64,000 nt of DNA from Zygnema cylindricum. Lineage: Eukaryota > Streptophyta > Zygnematophyceae > Zygnematales > Zygnemataceae. The notes beneath the pieces were generated by a model that worked only from the letters and a program-made list of their open reading frames with translations, made no database searches and had not been told where the DNA came from. The stretch covers positions 159,224-223,223 of the forward strand of contig JBBHKE010001539.1 in assembly GCA_037447655.1 (NCBI GenBank), written 5' to 3'. Each line of letters begins with the position of its first letter. Positions within the stretch are counted from its first letter, which is position 1. Position numbers and translations under genes: made by a program. Positions 12,601-21,736 of this stretch are shown here, piece after piece.

Positions 12601-12680
12601 ATAGAAACATCATTTCTAGTATCTTCTGCAGTGGTGTGCATGTGAACAGCGGAGGACTCCAAAAGGGGGCGCTCCGCCAT
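3672..12680 (-). CDS. Unrecognised 1,069-aa protein of exon-encoded repeat modules with acidic and coiled-coil regions
   Basis: Seven exons in order: 12680-12586, 12398-12292, 10992-10673, 10608-10486, 8705-8049, 7185-6577 and 4970-3672. Phases match at every junction and the sum is exactly 1,070 codons. I chose the ATG in GCCATGGCGGAG at 12680; an in-frame ATG about 30 codons upstream is possible. Residues 1-174 are polar, with a run of about 18 Glu. Exons 4, 5 and 6 each end in a related helical block; exons 5 and 6 share LR(D/E)MRESDP..LQ.LR. Exons 5, 6 and 7 each begin with another block: [10 protein letters not shown] and [10 protein letters not shown], with GPW about 20 residues later in exons 6 and 7. 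The last exon has long Asp/Glu runs and then a coiled coil of roughly 110 residues. Basic linkers and acidic runs suggest a nuclear protein. I know of no family with this arrangement and assign no function. Least certain is the 64-base intron between exons 3 and 4. Confidence 0.7.
6385..6518. mobile_element. Family D MITE (GGTAACC-type), 3' of exon 6 of the modular gene
   Basis: The two ends are imperfect inverted repeats of about 45 bases: GTTCGAATGTGCAAAA and then ACGCTACATGTGGTCACCCC on the left, answered by GGGTAACCACATATAGAG, then TTCC and CACACTTGAAC on the right. No coding capacity. Related copies lie at 46651-46838, 53653-53780, 56404-56542 and 57831-57946. Confidence 0.65.
9857..9921. 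repeat. GA dinucleotide microsatellite
   Basis: A nearly pure (GA)n run with a few AAAA and GTGA interruptions, in intron 4 of the modular gene. Confidence 0.9.
10238..10379. mobile_element. Family B MITE (ACTGGCG-type)
   Basis: A non-coding element of about 140 bases with inverted ends. It begins AATTATACATGTGCTG then TTACTGGCGATA, and ends TACAGCGCCAGTA then CATATAATT. A GTAC-rich centre contains TTGTACAGAAAATC. Three other copies lie at 20419-20548, 47515-47664 and 57547-57690. Confidence 0.65.
10799..10866. repeat. In-exon CTC/GAG trinucleotide repeat
   Basis: About 20 units of TCC or CTC on the plus strand encode the Glu run of the modular gene in exon 3 on the minus strand. A pure codon repeat inside coding sequence should vary in length. 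Confidence 0.9.
11041..12180. repeat. 1.1-kb purine-only tract, mainly (GGGAGA)n
   Basis: The plus strand is almost wholly G and A from 11041 to about 12180, with a (GAGGGC) and (GAGGGT) variant block at about 11987-12060. It fills most of intron 2 of the modular gene (12291 down to 10993). The transcript would be the pyrimidine strand. Every long open frame across it is an artefact of the hexanucleotide period. Confidence 0.95.
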
Positions 12681-13262
12681 GGATTCAATTAGGGGAAGCG
12701 AAAGGAAAGGAGCCTCGAAAAAGTTAGGGTTGTAAATTTTTCTTGCCTTATCTAAGAGACATTCGGACATATGTTTTAAAATACGATCGTATTTCGTAAT
12801 CTATATCGAGTTGTATTTTCAGAATTTCAGTTCGAACTTCAAAGGAAGAGCATTAAATACGATACCTTGGTACTGTATCTTTAGAAAAGCTTCAGTACAG
12901 TACAGTACTGTACTTTACTGTACTATATTTATTTACAGTACAGTACAATAGCTGCCAAACAATTTTTTACAATCTATCGGAAGCATTCCGTACTCCTATT
13001 CAATATCGCACTAAGTACTGTAGCTGCCCAGAAAACTCCTACATCGTATTTGAAAATATCCGCACTAAAAAAAACACGCTCGGACAGCCAAGGGTCGTGT
13101 CCACAAATAAAGGAGGTGAATAAAGCCGGATTGCAGTGCGGTTGAGTTTCCCAAATTTTCCTTTTTAGTCTCTACTAAGTATACTTTTTTTTTCTGGAAG
13201 CCCTTTTGCAATTTTAATCTTTTCTCCAAGGGATCGAAGGAGGCAGACGTCTCAACAGTTCC
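12681..13262. promoter_or_regulatory. Head-to-head intergenic region, probable bidirectional promoter
   Basis: Only 582 bases separate the start codons of the minus-strand modular gene (12680) and the plus-strand LENG1-like gene (13263). It holds overlapping palindromes around TACAGTACAGTACTGTAC (12893-12950) and, near the modular gene, a telobox-like AACCCTAAC on the minus strand (about 12724-12732). No TATA box stands out. Promoter function is inferred from position. Confidence 0.5.
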
Positions 13263-16200
13263 ATGGGAGGCCATGGCGGTCTCAATATCCTTCCGCAGAA
13301 GAGATGGAACGTGTACCGACAAGACAACAGGGAAAAGGTCAGACAAGACGAAGAAAAGCACGCCGAGGAAATTGAGAAACAGCGCAAAAAGCAGTTGCTT
13401 TACGACGGAGAGATTCGACAATCTTTGCTTCTTGAGCGAGTGAAGGAGAAGAAAAAGGAAAAAGAAAATGACACGTGTCAGCTGGCTACTGGCGGAGCAC
13501 AGCCCTTGGAAGTAGCAGAGAAAGCGACAACTGCCGCTGGACATATCAACTTGTTTGAAGGTTTGGTAGAGTTTAGAGACGGAAATGGGGATGGAGAGAG
13601 AGAAGGAGGCGGAATGGTAGCACGCAGCAGCGTTGGAGTGGATGTTAGTGCGGGAAAAGTGAAGGAAGAGGATGTAAAGTTTAGTTTGGGATATGGAGCT
13701 AAGGGAGAGAAAGGAGATGAGCCATGGTATGTGCAGAAAGGATCTATTTTCCGGTCACAGTCTGGCACGTGTGAGATTGAAAGTGTTTCGTTGAAGAAGA
13801 GAATATCGACGGACACAGGTACATATTTAAATTCAGGTTTTAAGGTTTTAAACGGTTTTAGGCTCGAAGTCTGTGCACTTGTACGGACTAGAAAATATGT
13901 TATTCACCGCCGTTGGAATAACGTTATTGCTCGCCGTTGGAATAACGTTATTGCTATTGTAGACAGAATTGAAATCAATGATAGGGTATATGCAGAATGA
14001 GAATCAATATTAGTACATATGGAGAATTTTATCAGTAATAGTATATACGCAGAAATCCTAAAAGTTTGAGGGTGGAATGACTTTATGGCTTGCTCTTCAC
14101 TTTTTTGATTAGTGTTATTAACACTATTTTATGAACTTAGGTTAAGAACATGCAGACTGTTATTAACTGTAATAGTGATGAACAACGTAGTTGGTTCCAC
14201 GGTTTTCTCATCTCTTTGCTGTTGGTTCTTGTTTGAGTCACTGAAGCAGACAGGGCTGAGATCCTAACTGCAGGTGGTCCTGAGTGGGAATGGGTCAAAT
14301 TTAACTTTTATTTCTCTAGAAGTGTGGTCTGAAAGAAGACGAAGATAAAGCATTATAGGTCACATTTGTCAGACAGGGTGTAGCTACTCATCTAGCTTTG
14401 TACAAATGTACCTCCCATTGTAATATGTCTGGAGAATCGTACACTGTGTATCGTTATTAGCATCAAGGAATGATTAATGTAGGGTTTATATTAGTGTTAT
14501 TAATTTTAATTCAATTCTGAATGGCGTGGCTGGTTTGGAGCCGTTTGAAGAATTCGCATGAAGTAAAAAACAAATAGTGTTATTAACGGTACTTTAGGTT
14601 CGAGGTGTAAAATTAGGGGCAGTATTCACCCCTAAACTTCCATGAAAAAGACATCAAAAATTTCATGAAGAAAACATGGTTCGTACCAGGTGGTCCGAAT
14701 AGACACGAAAAGGTTTTAAATCGCGGTTGGAACGGTTGTTTCGGCAGTTTCGGAGAGTTGCAACTGTTGTTGTCAGCAGTTCAAAGCACCAACTTCAGCC
14801 AAAGGTCATTGCTTCATTATTTACGATTTGTGAATGCATAAACGCTACTTTGAAAAAAGGAAAAACATGATATCCGAAGTTATCAACCGTACACTGTCGC
14901 TTGTGTGGCACAACAAAGTGACGAGGAGGTTTTGTGCGGAACATGTAGTCACGTCCCAGCTTCAATTCCTTGCTTTTGCTGATGTCAAATGACATCAACA
15001 GACGTTGGTACAAAATTACTGTACCATGTGTTTTTTATGTTTTTTCCATGGAAGTTTGGTTTGAATACCGCAAGTGTCGTTGAGGCTAATAAGGATACAC
15101 GGTGTACTTTTAGGGGTGTTCTTTTTTTGAAGGCTAGCACATGCATAGGATCGCAGTGTTTAGAGAAAATGTATATTTTCGATGAGTTTCCATTTAGCGC
15201 TTTTGTTTGCATACAGGAGATGGTGTAGATTGCACTGCTTTTCCATCCATGCTGTTTTTTTGTCCAAATTGATTACAAGGAGTTATGTACACTGCCCATC
15301 ATTATCTGTGTTAAAAACACCAATTTGTTCTCAAATTTTTTTTGCCAAAAATCACAAAATTGTGTTTATACCTCTATTTAAGGGATGGCCTTAAACCAGC
15401 TACGTCACTCTGCTCTAAATTAGTATTATTGATACTAATTTCGCTTTAATACTAATAATTCCTTCCCTCTAATAGCGATAAGGCTCCACTAGTTTGTGAT
15501 GAAAAAGTAAGGTAGATACTGAATACAGGATGAAAATTCAGTTGTTTGTTTGGTTGTTCTCAACATCTCGCTGATATAGGCCAATTCTGGCTGTCGTCAT
15601 TGTTGTTGTTCTTTTCTTTTTGTTTTTTCCTTTACGTTTTAATGTAGCTGGAAGAATAAATGTGACAGGTTTTACAGAGTTGACATTTATCAGTGTCTCG
15701 TCAACATAGGCTGGTTTTCTTTTTTCCTTTGGAGGATACAACTCTTGACTGTGTAGGGAGAAAACCAACAACATTGACTCGTTTACTCTAGACGCATTGA
15801 CTTATTGTTTCATTGAGAAAGTCATTGACTCATTGATTTGTTAAATCTTGATTCTTGACTGGTTAACTCTTGACTCATTGACTCATTGTTCTATTGAGAA
15901 CCTCATTGAGAGACGCTCACCCTAGTACGAGAGGACTGGGTGGGATCAACCTCTGGTGTATCGGTTGTGGCGCCAGCCTCACTAGTTGGCTCTTTATTCT
16001 TGACTAGTTGGCTCTTGATTCTTGACTCAATTATTCTTGATTCTTGTCTAGTTGACTTTCGACTCGCTGATTCTTGACTTTTTTAATTCTTGACTCTCGA
16101 CTCATCGACTCATTGACTCTTGATTGTTGACTCTGTTGTTTCTCGGGCAGAGAGAAGCGCTGTGAAGAGAAGGAAAACTACAGAAGAGTTGAGACAGGAA

Positions 16201-16362
16201 CGTTTGCAGAGAGAACGATGTGAGAGAGAAAGAGCAAACAAGCTCGTCGCATTAAAAACTGCTCCTATTGCAGTTAATCCTGTCAGAATGTCAACTTCTA
16301 CAGGAGAGCCATTTAAGGAGCCCATTTCTCGATACAACTCAGGTTTTGGGTATGGTCGTTGA
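13263..16362 (+). CDS. LENG1: LENG1-like protein with N-terminal CIR_N domain
   Basis: Exons 13263-13818 and 16151-16362 join in phase 1 to give 255 residues. The start ATGGGAGGCCATGGCGG encodes MGGHGGLNILPQKRWNVY, the hallmark opening of LENG1 and CIR_N proteins, followed by a charged helix (DNREKVRQDEEKHAEEIEKQ) typical of the domain. Exon 2 is rich in Arg and Glu and ends RYNSGFGYGR, again like LENG1 C-termini. CIR_N proteins are nuclear and several associate with spliceosomes or corepressors; the role of this protein is inferred from the family. The 2.3-kb intron carries repeats and an rRNA fragment. Intron ends are CAG|GTACAT and GGGCAG|AGAG. The gene shares its upstream region with the gene to the left. 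Confidence 0.85.
13902..13952 (+). repeat. Two-copy tandem duplication of about 24 bases
   Basis: CGCCGTTGGAATAACGTTAT followed by TGCT occurs twice in succession in the LENG1-like intron, differing near the start of each unit. Confidence 0.75.
15288..15490. mobile_element. Family C MITE in the LENG1-like intron
   Basis: The left end TACACTGCCCATCATTAT resembles the inverse of the right end of the copy at 60881-61108, and the right end (TAATAGCGATAAGGC then TCCACTAGT) resembles the inverse of the other copy's left end. The body shares AAAATCACAAAAT and CTATTTAAGG. Non-coding. Confidence 0.55.
15770..16136 (+). repeat. TTGACTCATTGA-type minisatellite
   Basis: Irregular repeats of TTGACTCATTGA, TCTTGACTCATTGACT and TTGACTAGTTGGCTC fill the 3' part of the LENG1-like intron up to its acceptor. 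They are interrupted at 15907-15979 by an rRNA-derived insertion. Confidence 0.8.
15907..15979 (+). pseudogene. Fragment of mitochondrial-type LSU rRNA (sarcin-ricin loop region)
   Basis: The stretch contains CTAGTACGAGAGGACTGGG, the universally conserved sarcin-ricin loop of large-subunit rRNA, and continues with ATCAACCTCTGGTGTATCGG and TTGTGGCGCCAGCC, the expected next part of domain VI. The GAGAGGAC form and downstream bases are bacterial or organellar, not cytosolic 28S, and best fit a plant-type mitochondrial 26S. About 70 bases are present with no other rRNA nearby, so this is a transferred fragment, not a working gene. Confidence 0.85.
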
Positions 16363-16780
16363 TATGAATATCTTTTCCTCAATTTCCTGTTATTGTATTT
16401 TGTTAAAGGTGTACAAAGTATTTGGAGATGTAGAAGTCCAGTTCTCAGGGGCGTTTGTTTATATACATCTATAATTGTGAATAGTTTGTTACGTGTCCAT
16501 CTTTGTCAAGCCAGTTCTTTCTTTATCTTTTTGTTTTTTTTTTAAGTCTGTACTATTTTCCAAGTATTAATGAATAAAGTTAAGGCTTACCGTTGCCTCT
16601 TCCATACATTTTATAAATGTGTCAATTGTGTTTGCTTTCATAAGAGGCTTGTTGTCTCTTATATAAAGACATTGATTCTATTTACTCTCGTAAGAGGCTT
16701 ATCGGTTCCTCATATATAAATGTAGTAAGGGCAAGATCTTGGAGTATTGTGAATGCAAATAAGAACCCTAAGTAGAATAC

Positions 16781-16992
16781 TACACCGCTAACCGTTGTTA
16801 ATGGTAAAGTTTTTTTTGCCACTTTGAACATCTTTTCTCCGTGCCCACCTATTGGATTGTCAATCAGAGACCACCAATAGGAAGGTGAGAATCTTGCCTT
16901 CCAATAGCAACCATTGGATTGACAATCCAACGAGTGTGGAAAGATGTTTTGTGGCGGAAAAATATTTAACACTAATAACAGTTAGCAGTGTA
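16781..16992. mobile_element. Family A MITE, complete copy
   Basis: 212 bases with terminal inverted repeats: TACACCGCTAACCGTTGTTA at the left, and TAACAGTTAGCAGTGTA at the right, which reads back as TACACTGCTAACTGTTA. Inside are paired ACATCTTTTCTCCGTG and mirror-image GAAAGATGTTTT, and paired GGATTGTCAATC segments. Non-coding. Other copies: 17178-18127 (interrupted), 53255-53466, 56820-57020. Confidence 0.75.
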
Positions 16993-17177
16993 CTTGCACA
17001 CTGAAAGGTTGTTACATGGCTTGCCGAGTTATTCTTTTTTTTTTTCGTTCTTTTTTTTTTTTCTTTTTACCAAAGATCTATTCAGGTGGATGTACAGTTG
17101 ATGTATATCTTAAATGTACAAGCTAGACAATCTTGGACATGGTAAACTTAAGGTACTTGTGAGATGAAGATGTGACA

Positions 17178-18127
17178 TACACCACCACTAGTCGTTATTT
17201 ATGTTAAAGTTTTTTTTTGCCACTTAAACATCTTTTCTCCCTGCACACTTGTCGGATTGTTAATCCAATGATCGCTGTTGGAAGACAAAATTCTCACCTA
17301 GTGTTGTGTATAGGTAAAAAAATTATCGCGATAACACCGATACCGATAGTTATCGGTTATCGAACGGTCAGCATTCCCGATATATTTGTACTTTCTGTAC
17401 TTTCTGTCTGGAGTGCTTTCTGTTTGGTAAACTGAACGGTAAATTTACGAGAAATGTACGGTTTTTTACGGAAAATGTACGGAATTTGACGAAAAAATAC
17501 GTTGCACTTTGTAGTACTTTTTGGGCGGTTAACTGAACATAAATTTTTCGGGAATGTACGGAATTGTACCGATAAACTGATTATCATGGAACGGTAAAAA
17601 GACGGCGGACACAAAGTACAACGGATGCAAAATAACATTATGCGCGCCGCCGGAATCAAACGGACGACATTCAATGAGAAAATACTAGCGGACGGTCAGC
17701 GTGAGTGCCGGCATCTCGGAATGGCTTTTTTGGTGGCTTTTGCCAAAAAAGCCGACGGATTGACACGTGGCAGGTTTCCAGTGGATCCCAAAAAATAAAG
17801 GGACAAAGCCACGGCGTCGGATGTGAAAGGTACATAGTTTTAACTGGAGCCGTACTAAAGCCGTACACATCTTATGCCGGCTACTGTACTTTCGGCTTGT
17901 ACAAATGATCTGATTGGTAGGTACCACAGGGGTTGTGAGTAGGGCGCGTCGGGGGAATAAGACGTACAGTTGAGTGTACATGCCGTACGCCGATAGTTAT
18001 AGCGATAGCGATATATTGTACCAATATATCGATTATCGGGTCCCCGAAAAAAGGCCCATATCGGTTGTCGGCAAATCCTTACCGATACACAACACTATTC
18101 TCACCATTCTATTGGCGGTCTTCGATT
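17178..18127. mobile_element. Family A MITE interrupted by a hAT-like element
   Basis: The left part (TACACCACCACTAGTCG, ACATCTTTTCTCCCTGC, GGATTGTTAATCC) runs to 17298. It resumes after the insertion at 18106 with ATTCTATTGGCGGTCTTC, matching the inverted central part of the complete copy. The right terminus is lost in a T-rich run. Confidence 0.65.
17299..18097. mobile_element. Non-autonomous hAT-like DNA transposon with 8-bp TSD
   Basis: The element is 799 bases. Its ends are inverted repeats: TAGTGTTGTGTATAGGTAA at the left, and TTACCGATACACAACACTA at the right, which reads back as TAGTGTTGTGTATCGGTAA. It is flanked by the perfect direct repeat TTCTCACC at 17291-17298 and 18098-18105. 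Eight-base target duplications and short ends of the TAGTGTTG type are hAT-superfamily features. Subterminal CGATA/TATCG motifs are dense at both ends, as expected for transposase binding sites. No transposase reading frame is present, so it would need help in trans. Confidence 0.8.
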
Positions 18128-18497
18128 GATTTTTTTTTTTTGTATTTTTTTTTGTACAGCCGTATTGTAGCTCTTTTTTGCAATGTCTGTCTCCCTCTTC
18201 CTCACCCGCTCCTGAAAGAGAAACAAGCGGTCTATACTCCTAAGAAGAAAAAAAATACAATCTTGCCGCAAAAATGTAAATGTTAAAACAGCACTAAAAC
18301 GTTAAAAGAGAGCTGCCAAGTAGAGCTTTAAAAACACAAGGCGAGGCAATCAGGAATCATTACTGCAGTCACTAAAGACAAAAACAACAAGTTCTACACA
18401 TGCAAACAGACAAACAACATATTGCAAGTCACGACCCTTCAATTATTACCAACTCATCCACACTAATTCGCACTACCTCAACAATCACCATAAAAAA

Positions 18498-18580
18498 GAA
18501 AAATCCTTGAGAAAACATAAAATTTCTTGAGAAAACATAAAATATCTTGAGAAAACATAAAATTCCTTTGAGAAAACATT
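18498..18580 (+). repeat. 21-base tandem repeat, about four copies
   Basis: Units of CTTGAGAAAACATAAAAT recur with small length changes. Confidence 0.85.
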
Positions 18581-19411
18581 TTCATAACAGTCAGAAAAAG
18601 TCATAATCGAAAAATTCACAACTGTATAAAATAAAAAGAAGGAAAGAAAAGAAAGAAAAAACAAAACGATCACGTCACATCTTGAATAACCTGCTGTTTG
18701 TTTGTTTGTACACAAATTGTCCTCTTTTTTTTCGGGCAGATAATTTTCTGACAAATCGCCTACCTTATTACAAGGCCCACATCAATAAACGTTTCACCTT
18801 AAGAGACGTGACCTATGAAAAATTGATTCCCTAAGAAATATGAAAAAAAAAAAAAAAATGAATACAAACTGCTTCAGTTTTTTTAGGGTTGACAAAAATT
18901 CTCCAGCTCTGACAAAACCCTAAAAGTCAAAAACAGGACGACGGTCGACTCGACCGATATCAAACATTTTCAGGGCTGCCCGAAAAAAGCTTGGCTGCCC
19001 GAAAAAACCCTAAAACCGCAACTTGAATAAGTTTTTTGACAGAGGGAGTTGAGCTGTAAATGAGACTAATGAAGACAAAAACACAAAACAACAAAAAAAA
19101 AATCTGACACTGCCCTAAACTACAGTCTGTACAGGTAACACTCTGTACACTGCAAAATAAAGCACTTATAAAAGATGATTTTCCTCCTACCATGTACATG
19201 TAAAAATTCTCGTCGATATCACTCTTTTCAAGAGCTCTGGGACGTAAACAAAACCCTACGTGATAACCTCTCAATTTCTCAAATTCTCAAAGTTTCCCAA
19301 ACACTCAATCTTCGACAAAAGAATAATTGTCCTTATATTTATCATACAATACGATATTCTGCAAAAAAATTCAAACAAAAAGCTCAACGATCGGAGCTCA
19401 GAAAAAGATCA

Positions 19412-19556
19412 AACAGTGGAAAACATTCCGCAGTCAAAAACTTTCCGCAGTCGAAAACTTTCCACAGTCAAAATTTCCACAGAAACTTCCCCGCAGTCAA
19501 ACTTTCCGCAGTCAAACTTCCTGCGGTCAATCGTAGACTTTCGGCAGTCACCTGGA
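19412..19556. repeat. 17-18-base repeat downstream of the bZIP stop codon
   Basis: Units near TTTCCGCAGTCAAAA recur about seven times. The array begins at the bZIP stop and would occupy the start of that gene's 3' UTR. Confidence 0.8.
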
Positions 19557-21736
19557 AACTTCCGGAGTCATGGACCGAGAATAAGACGGATGGAAAGTAC
19601 TCGCCGGCGGATGGCCGGCCATATGTGCATGAGGATGATGCCCATGGTCATAAACATGCGGTGGGAGACTCATGGCATGTGGATGAGGAGCCATAGGATG
19701 ATGATGAGGCATGGACCCCATGGGAGGACCCATCCCTAACGCCATGGGATCCATGTGAGAGTGACTCATTCCGTAATCGGAACCCACTGGCTGTCCCTGA
19801 GCCGCTGCTTGATGGTGGAGTCGTTGCAGTCGACGGCTCAGATCCATTGCATGCGATCGAAGGGCTCTGTTTTCCTCCGTCAGTTGAGTGTAGTGACGCG
19901 ACGCGATGTTGTACCGGTTCAGCATGTCCGAGTTCTCAGTACGGAGTTGGGCAACCTGTTTATAGAGAGGGAGAGGGAGAGGGAGAGGAAGAGGAGGGAG
20001 GGGACGGAGAGCAGGGGCAGGAGTGGGTGAGTGAGAGAGAGGGAGAGCGAGAGAAAGGAGAGAGAGAGAGAACAGGAGAGAGAGAGAAAGGGAGAGAGAG
20101 ATGGAGGAAGAGAGGAAGAGAAGGGGAAAGAGTCCCCATCACCACTACTACTATTTTTGACATGTGGCTAAAAAAGTTACAACTGAATAGTGTTTATCAA
20201 CACTACGGCACTGCACCTTGTATAACACCTTTGATTAAACAGCATGTCACGTCCATAATGTTACTGCCAGCCAAAGGGGACTGAAACCAGTCCTTGACCT
20301 CTCCTTTTTATCTCCTGTCTCTCCTTTCTATCTTTTCTAATCTCTCTGAGCTTTTTCAAGTCTTCCGACACAAGTTTCCAAAATGTGTTAAAAATCTCTA
20401 ACCCTAACAGTACCTTAAATGATATCTACACATACACTGTAACTGGCGTTACTGACCAGTACTTGGGTAATTGTACGGAAAACTGTACAGAACATCGTCT
20501 GTACAATTACTATAATCACTAGACAGTAACTGCAGTGTATAATTAAATGTATACCGTATAAACCTGTACTACTTACAACATAATAGGCATGAATCTCCTA
20601 AACAATATAACAGCAGAACAGATGGAAACAACAACAGCTGGTTTATCGCCCATTGCTATTGAAGTAAAGGATTATTGGTGTAAAAGCGAGATTGGAATGT
20701 AACACTAATTTAGTGTAGGGTGACAGTTGCAGATTGTAGTTGACTCCCTTATATAGTGTTATTAACACTATTTTATAACTTACAGCCAAAAAAGTTGCAA
20801 TTGAATTAGCGGTCTTGAATCTAATGGCGGTGGAACGTGTACAGTCATATTTTAAATGGTCTTCTTTTCAACAACAACTATGGTCATAATTCCAAGAACA
20901 ATTTTGGTCAGATTTCCAGCAATTAAAGTCAACTCCCCACCAATTACAGTCAGATTCCCAACAATCATGGTCATATTTTCAAGCATTTCTGTTACATCAA
21001 AACAAGACAGTAAAAAACTTACCTGACCCAATTCATATCCAAACCAAAGGAAAAAAGCATAACTTTCCCTTATCATGAATATCCTCGATTCATTATAAAA
21101 ACTAGGTTTCCCCCAAACCATGGCCCTAAAGTGAGATTACATCCTCAGATTGTAAATATATAATAAGAATAAATTGATGTACTTTACCTAAAAAAGCAGC
21201 AAAAACACCGAAAAAAATCAAAACATGAAGGAAAAAAGGCATATGAAGTAAGAAAAAACATTAACCACCCGACCAAGAAAATCATATAAATTCCATTGTT
21301 TTCTCTAGAACACAACCTGAAAGAAAAAGAGAGTACACAAACAAAACATAAAAGAAAAACCATACAAAACAACAAAAAAAAAAAAACTTAACCTGACCCC
21401 AGCGAAGCTCATTTAAACGTTTTCGTTTTCTGTTCCTACAAACCAAAACATGAAAGAAGAAAATATATGAAACAATAAAATTTTAAGATTTTACCTGTCC
21501 ACGAAGCTCATCCAGATGTTGTTGTTTTCTCAAACGAGAACGTCTCGCAGATTCCCTATTACTTAACATCCGTTTTTGTTTCCGTTCATCGACAACCGCA
21601 GGATCTTCATCTGACGGTGGACCACTGTTCGTTCCTTGAACTCTCCCCTGGGATCCAATGCCATCTCCAAAAACCAGTTTTGTGTCTTCCTGAGCTGAAA
21701 TAGAGCCCTCTGGAAACTCTCTGTAGTGTCCTCCAT
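19548..21736 (-). CDS. Plant S1-like bZIP transcription factor (3' exons; first exon not found)
   Basis: Two exons are clear: 21736-21495 and 19955-19548 (stop TGA), joined in phase 0 at GGACAG|GTTGCC. The first ends with a bZIP basic region, [18 protein letters not shown], carrying the invariant N-x7-R (Asn of NRES to the R before LRKQ). The zipper continues across the junction ([15 protein letters not shown]) and is long. Its overall form, including [19 protein letters not shown], is close to plant group S1 factors (bZIP11/bZIP53 type), which act in sugar and low-energy signalling and pair with group C partners. The tail of about 75 residues is rich in His, Met and Pro. No in-frame ATG precedes the basic region; the 5' exon boundary (AAACAG|AT, phase 1) implies an upstream exon that I did not locate. 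Most plant S1 genes have no intron in this region. Confidence 0.85.
20419..20548. mobile_element. Family B MITE in the bZIP intron
   Basis: Ends read ACACTGTAACTGGCGTTACT and AGTAACTGCAGTGTATAATT, with a central TTGTACGGAAAACTGTACAG. It matches the other family B copies in end sequence and length. Confidence 0.55.
20868..20990 (-). repeat. 21-24-base repeat in the bZIP intron
   Basis: On the minus strand, units such as GGGAATCTGACTGTAATTGG and GGAAATCTGACCAAAATTGT recur about five times. They read in one frame as GNLTVI-like peptides, but there is no evidence of expression. Confidence 0.6.
21392..21434 (-). other. Candidate 43-base cassette exon with in-frame stop in the bZIP intron
   Basis: On the minus strand an acceptor (TTTGGTTTGTAG) precedes GAACAGAAAACGAAAACG, and a donor CAG|GTTAAG follows. 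The last part, ATGAGCTTCGCTGGGGTCAG, resembles the end of the bZIP basic-region exon (ATGAGCTTCGTGGACAG), so it looks like a partial exon duplication. Inclusion after the basic-region exon would add EQKTKTFK and then a TGA. A weaker third copy (TATGAATTGGGTCAG|GTAAGT) lies at about 21022-21045. Confidence 0.4.

Larger units (their letters stand above)
16363..19547. other. Intergenic region with nested transposons and small repeats
   Basis: Between the LENG1-like stop and the bZIP stop. It holds poly(A)-signal-like AATGAATAAAG near 16569, two family A MITEs, a hAT-like element, a 21-base tandem repeat at 18498-18580, a two-copy GCTGCCCGAAAAAA repeat at 18976-19008, several AAACCCTAA-like motifs near 18880-19015, and a 17-base repeat array at 19412-19556. 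No protein gene is supported. Confidence 0.6.

Noticed and set aside
17357-17981. Possible transposase frames in the hAT-like element
   Set aside because: Short overlapping minus-strand frames without hAT dimerisation or catalytic motifs.
18498-19556. Regular repeats considered as a CRISPR array
   Set aside because: Units are contiguous or have no unique spacers, and the genome is eukaryotic.
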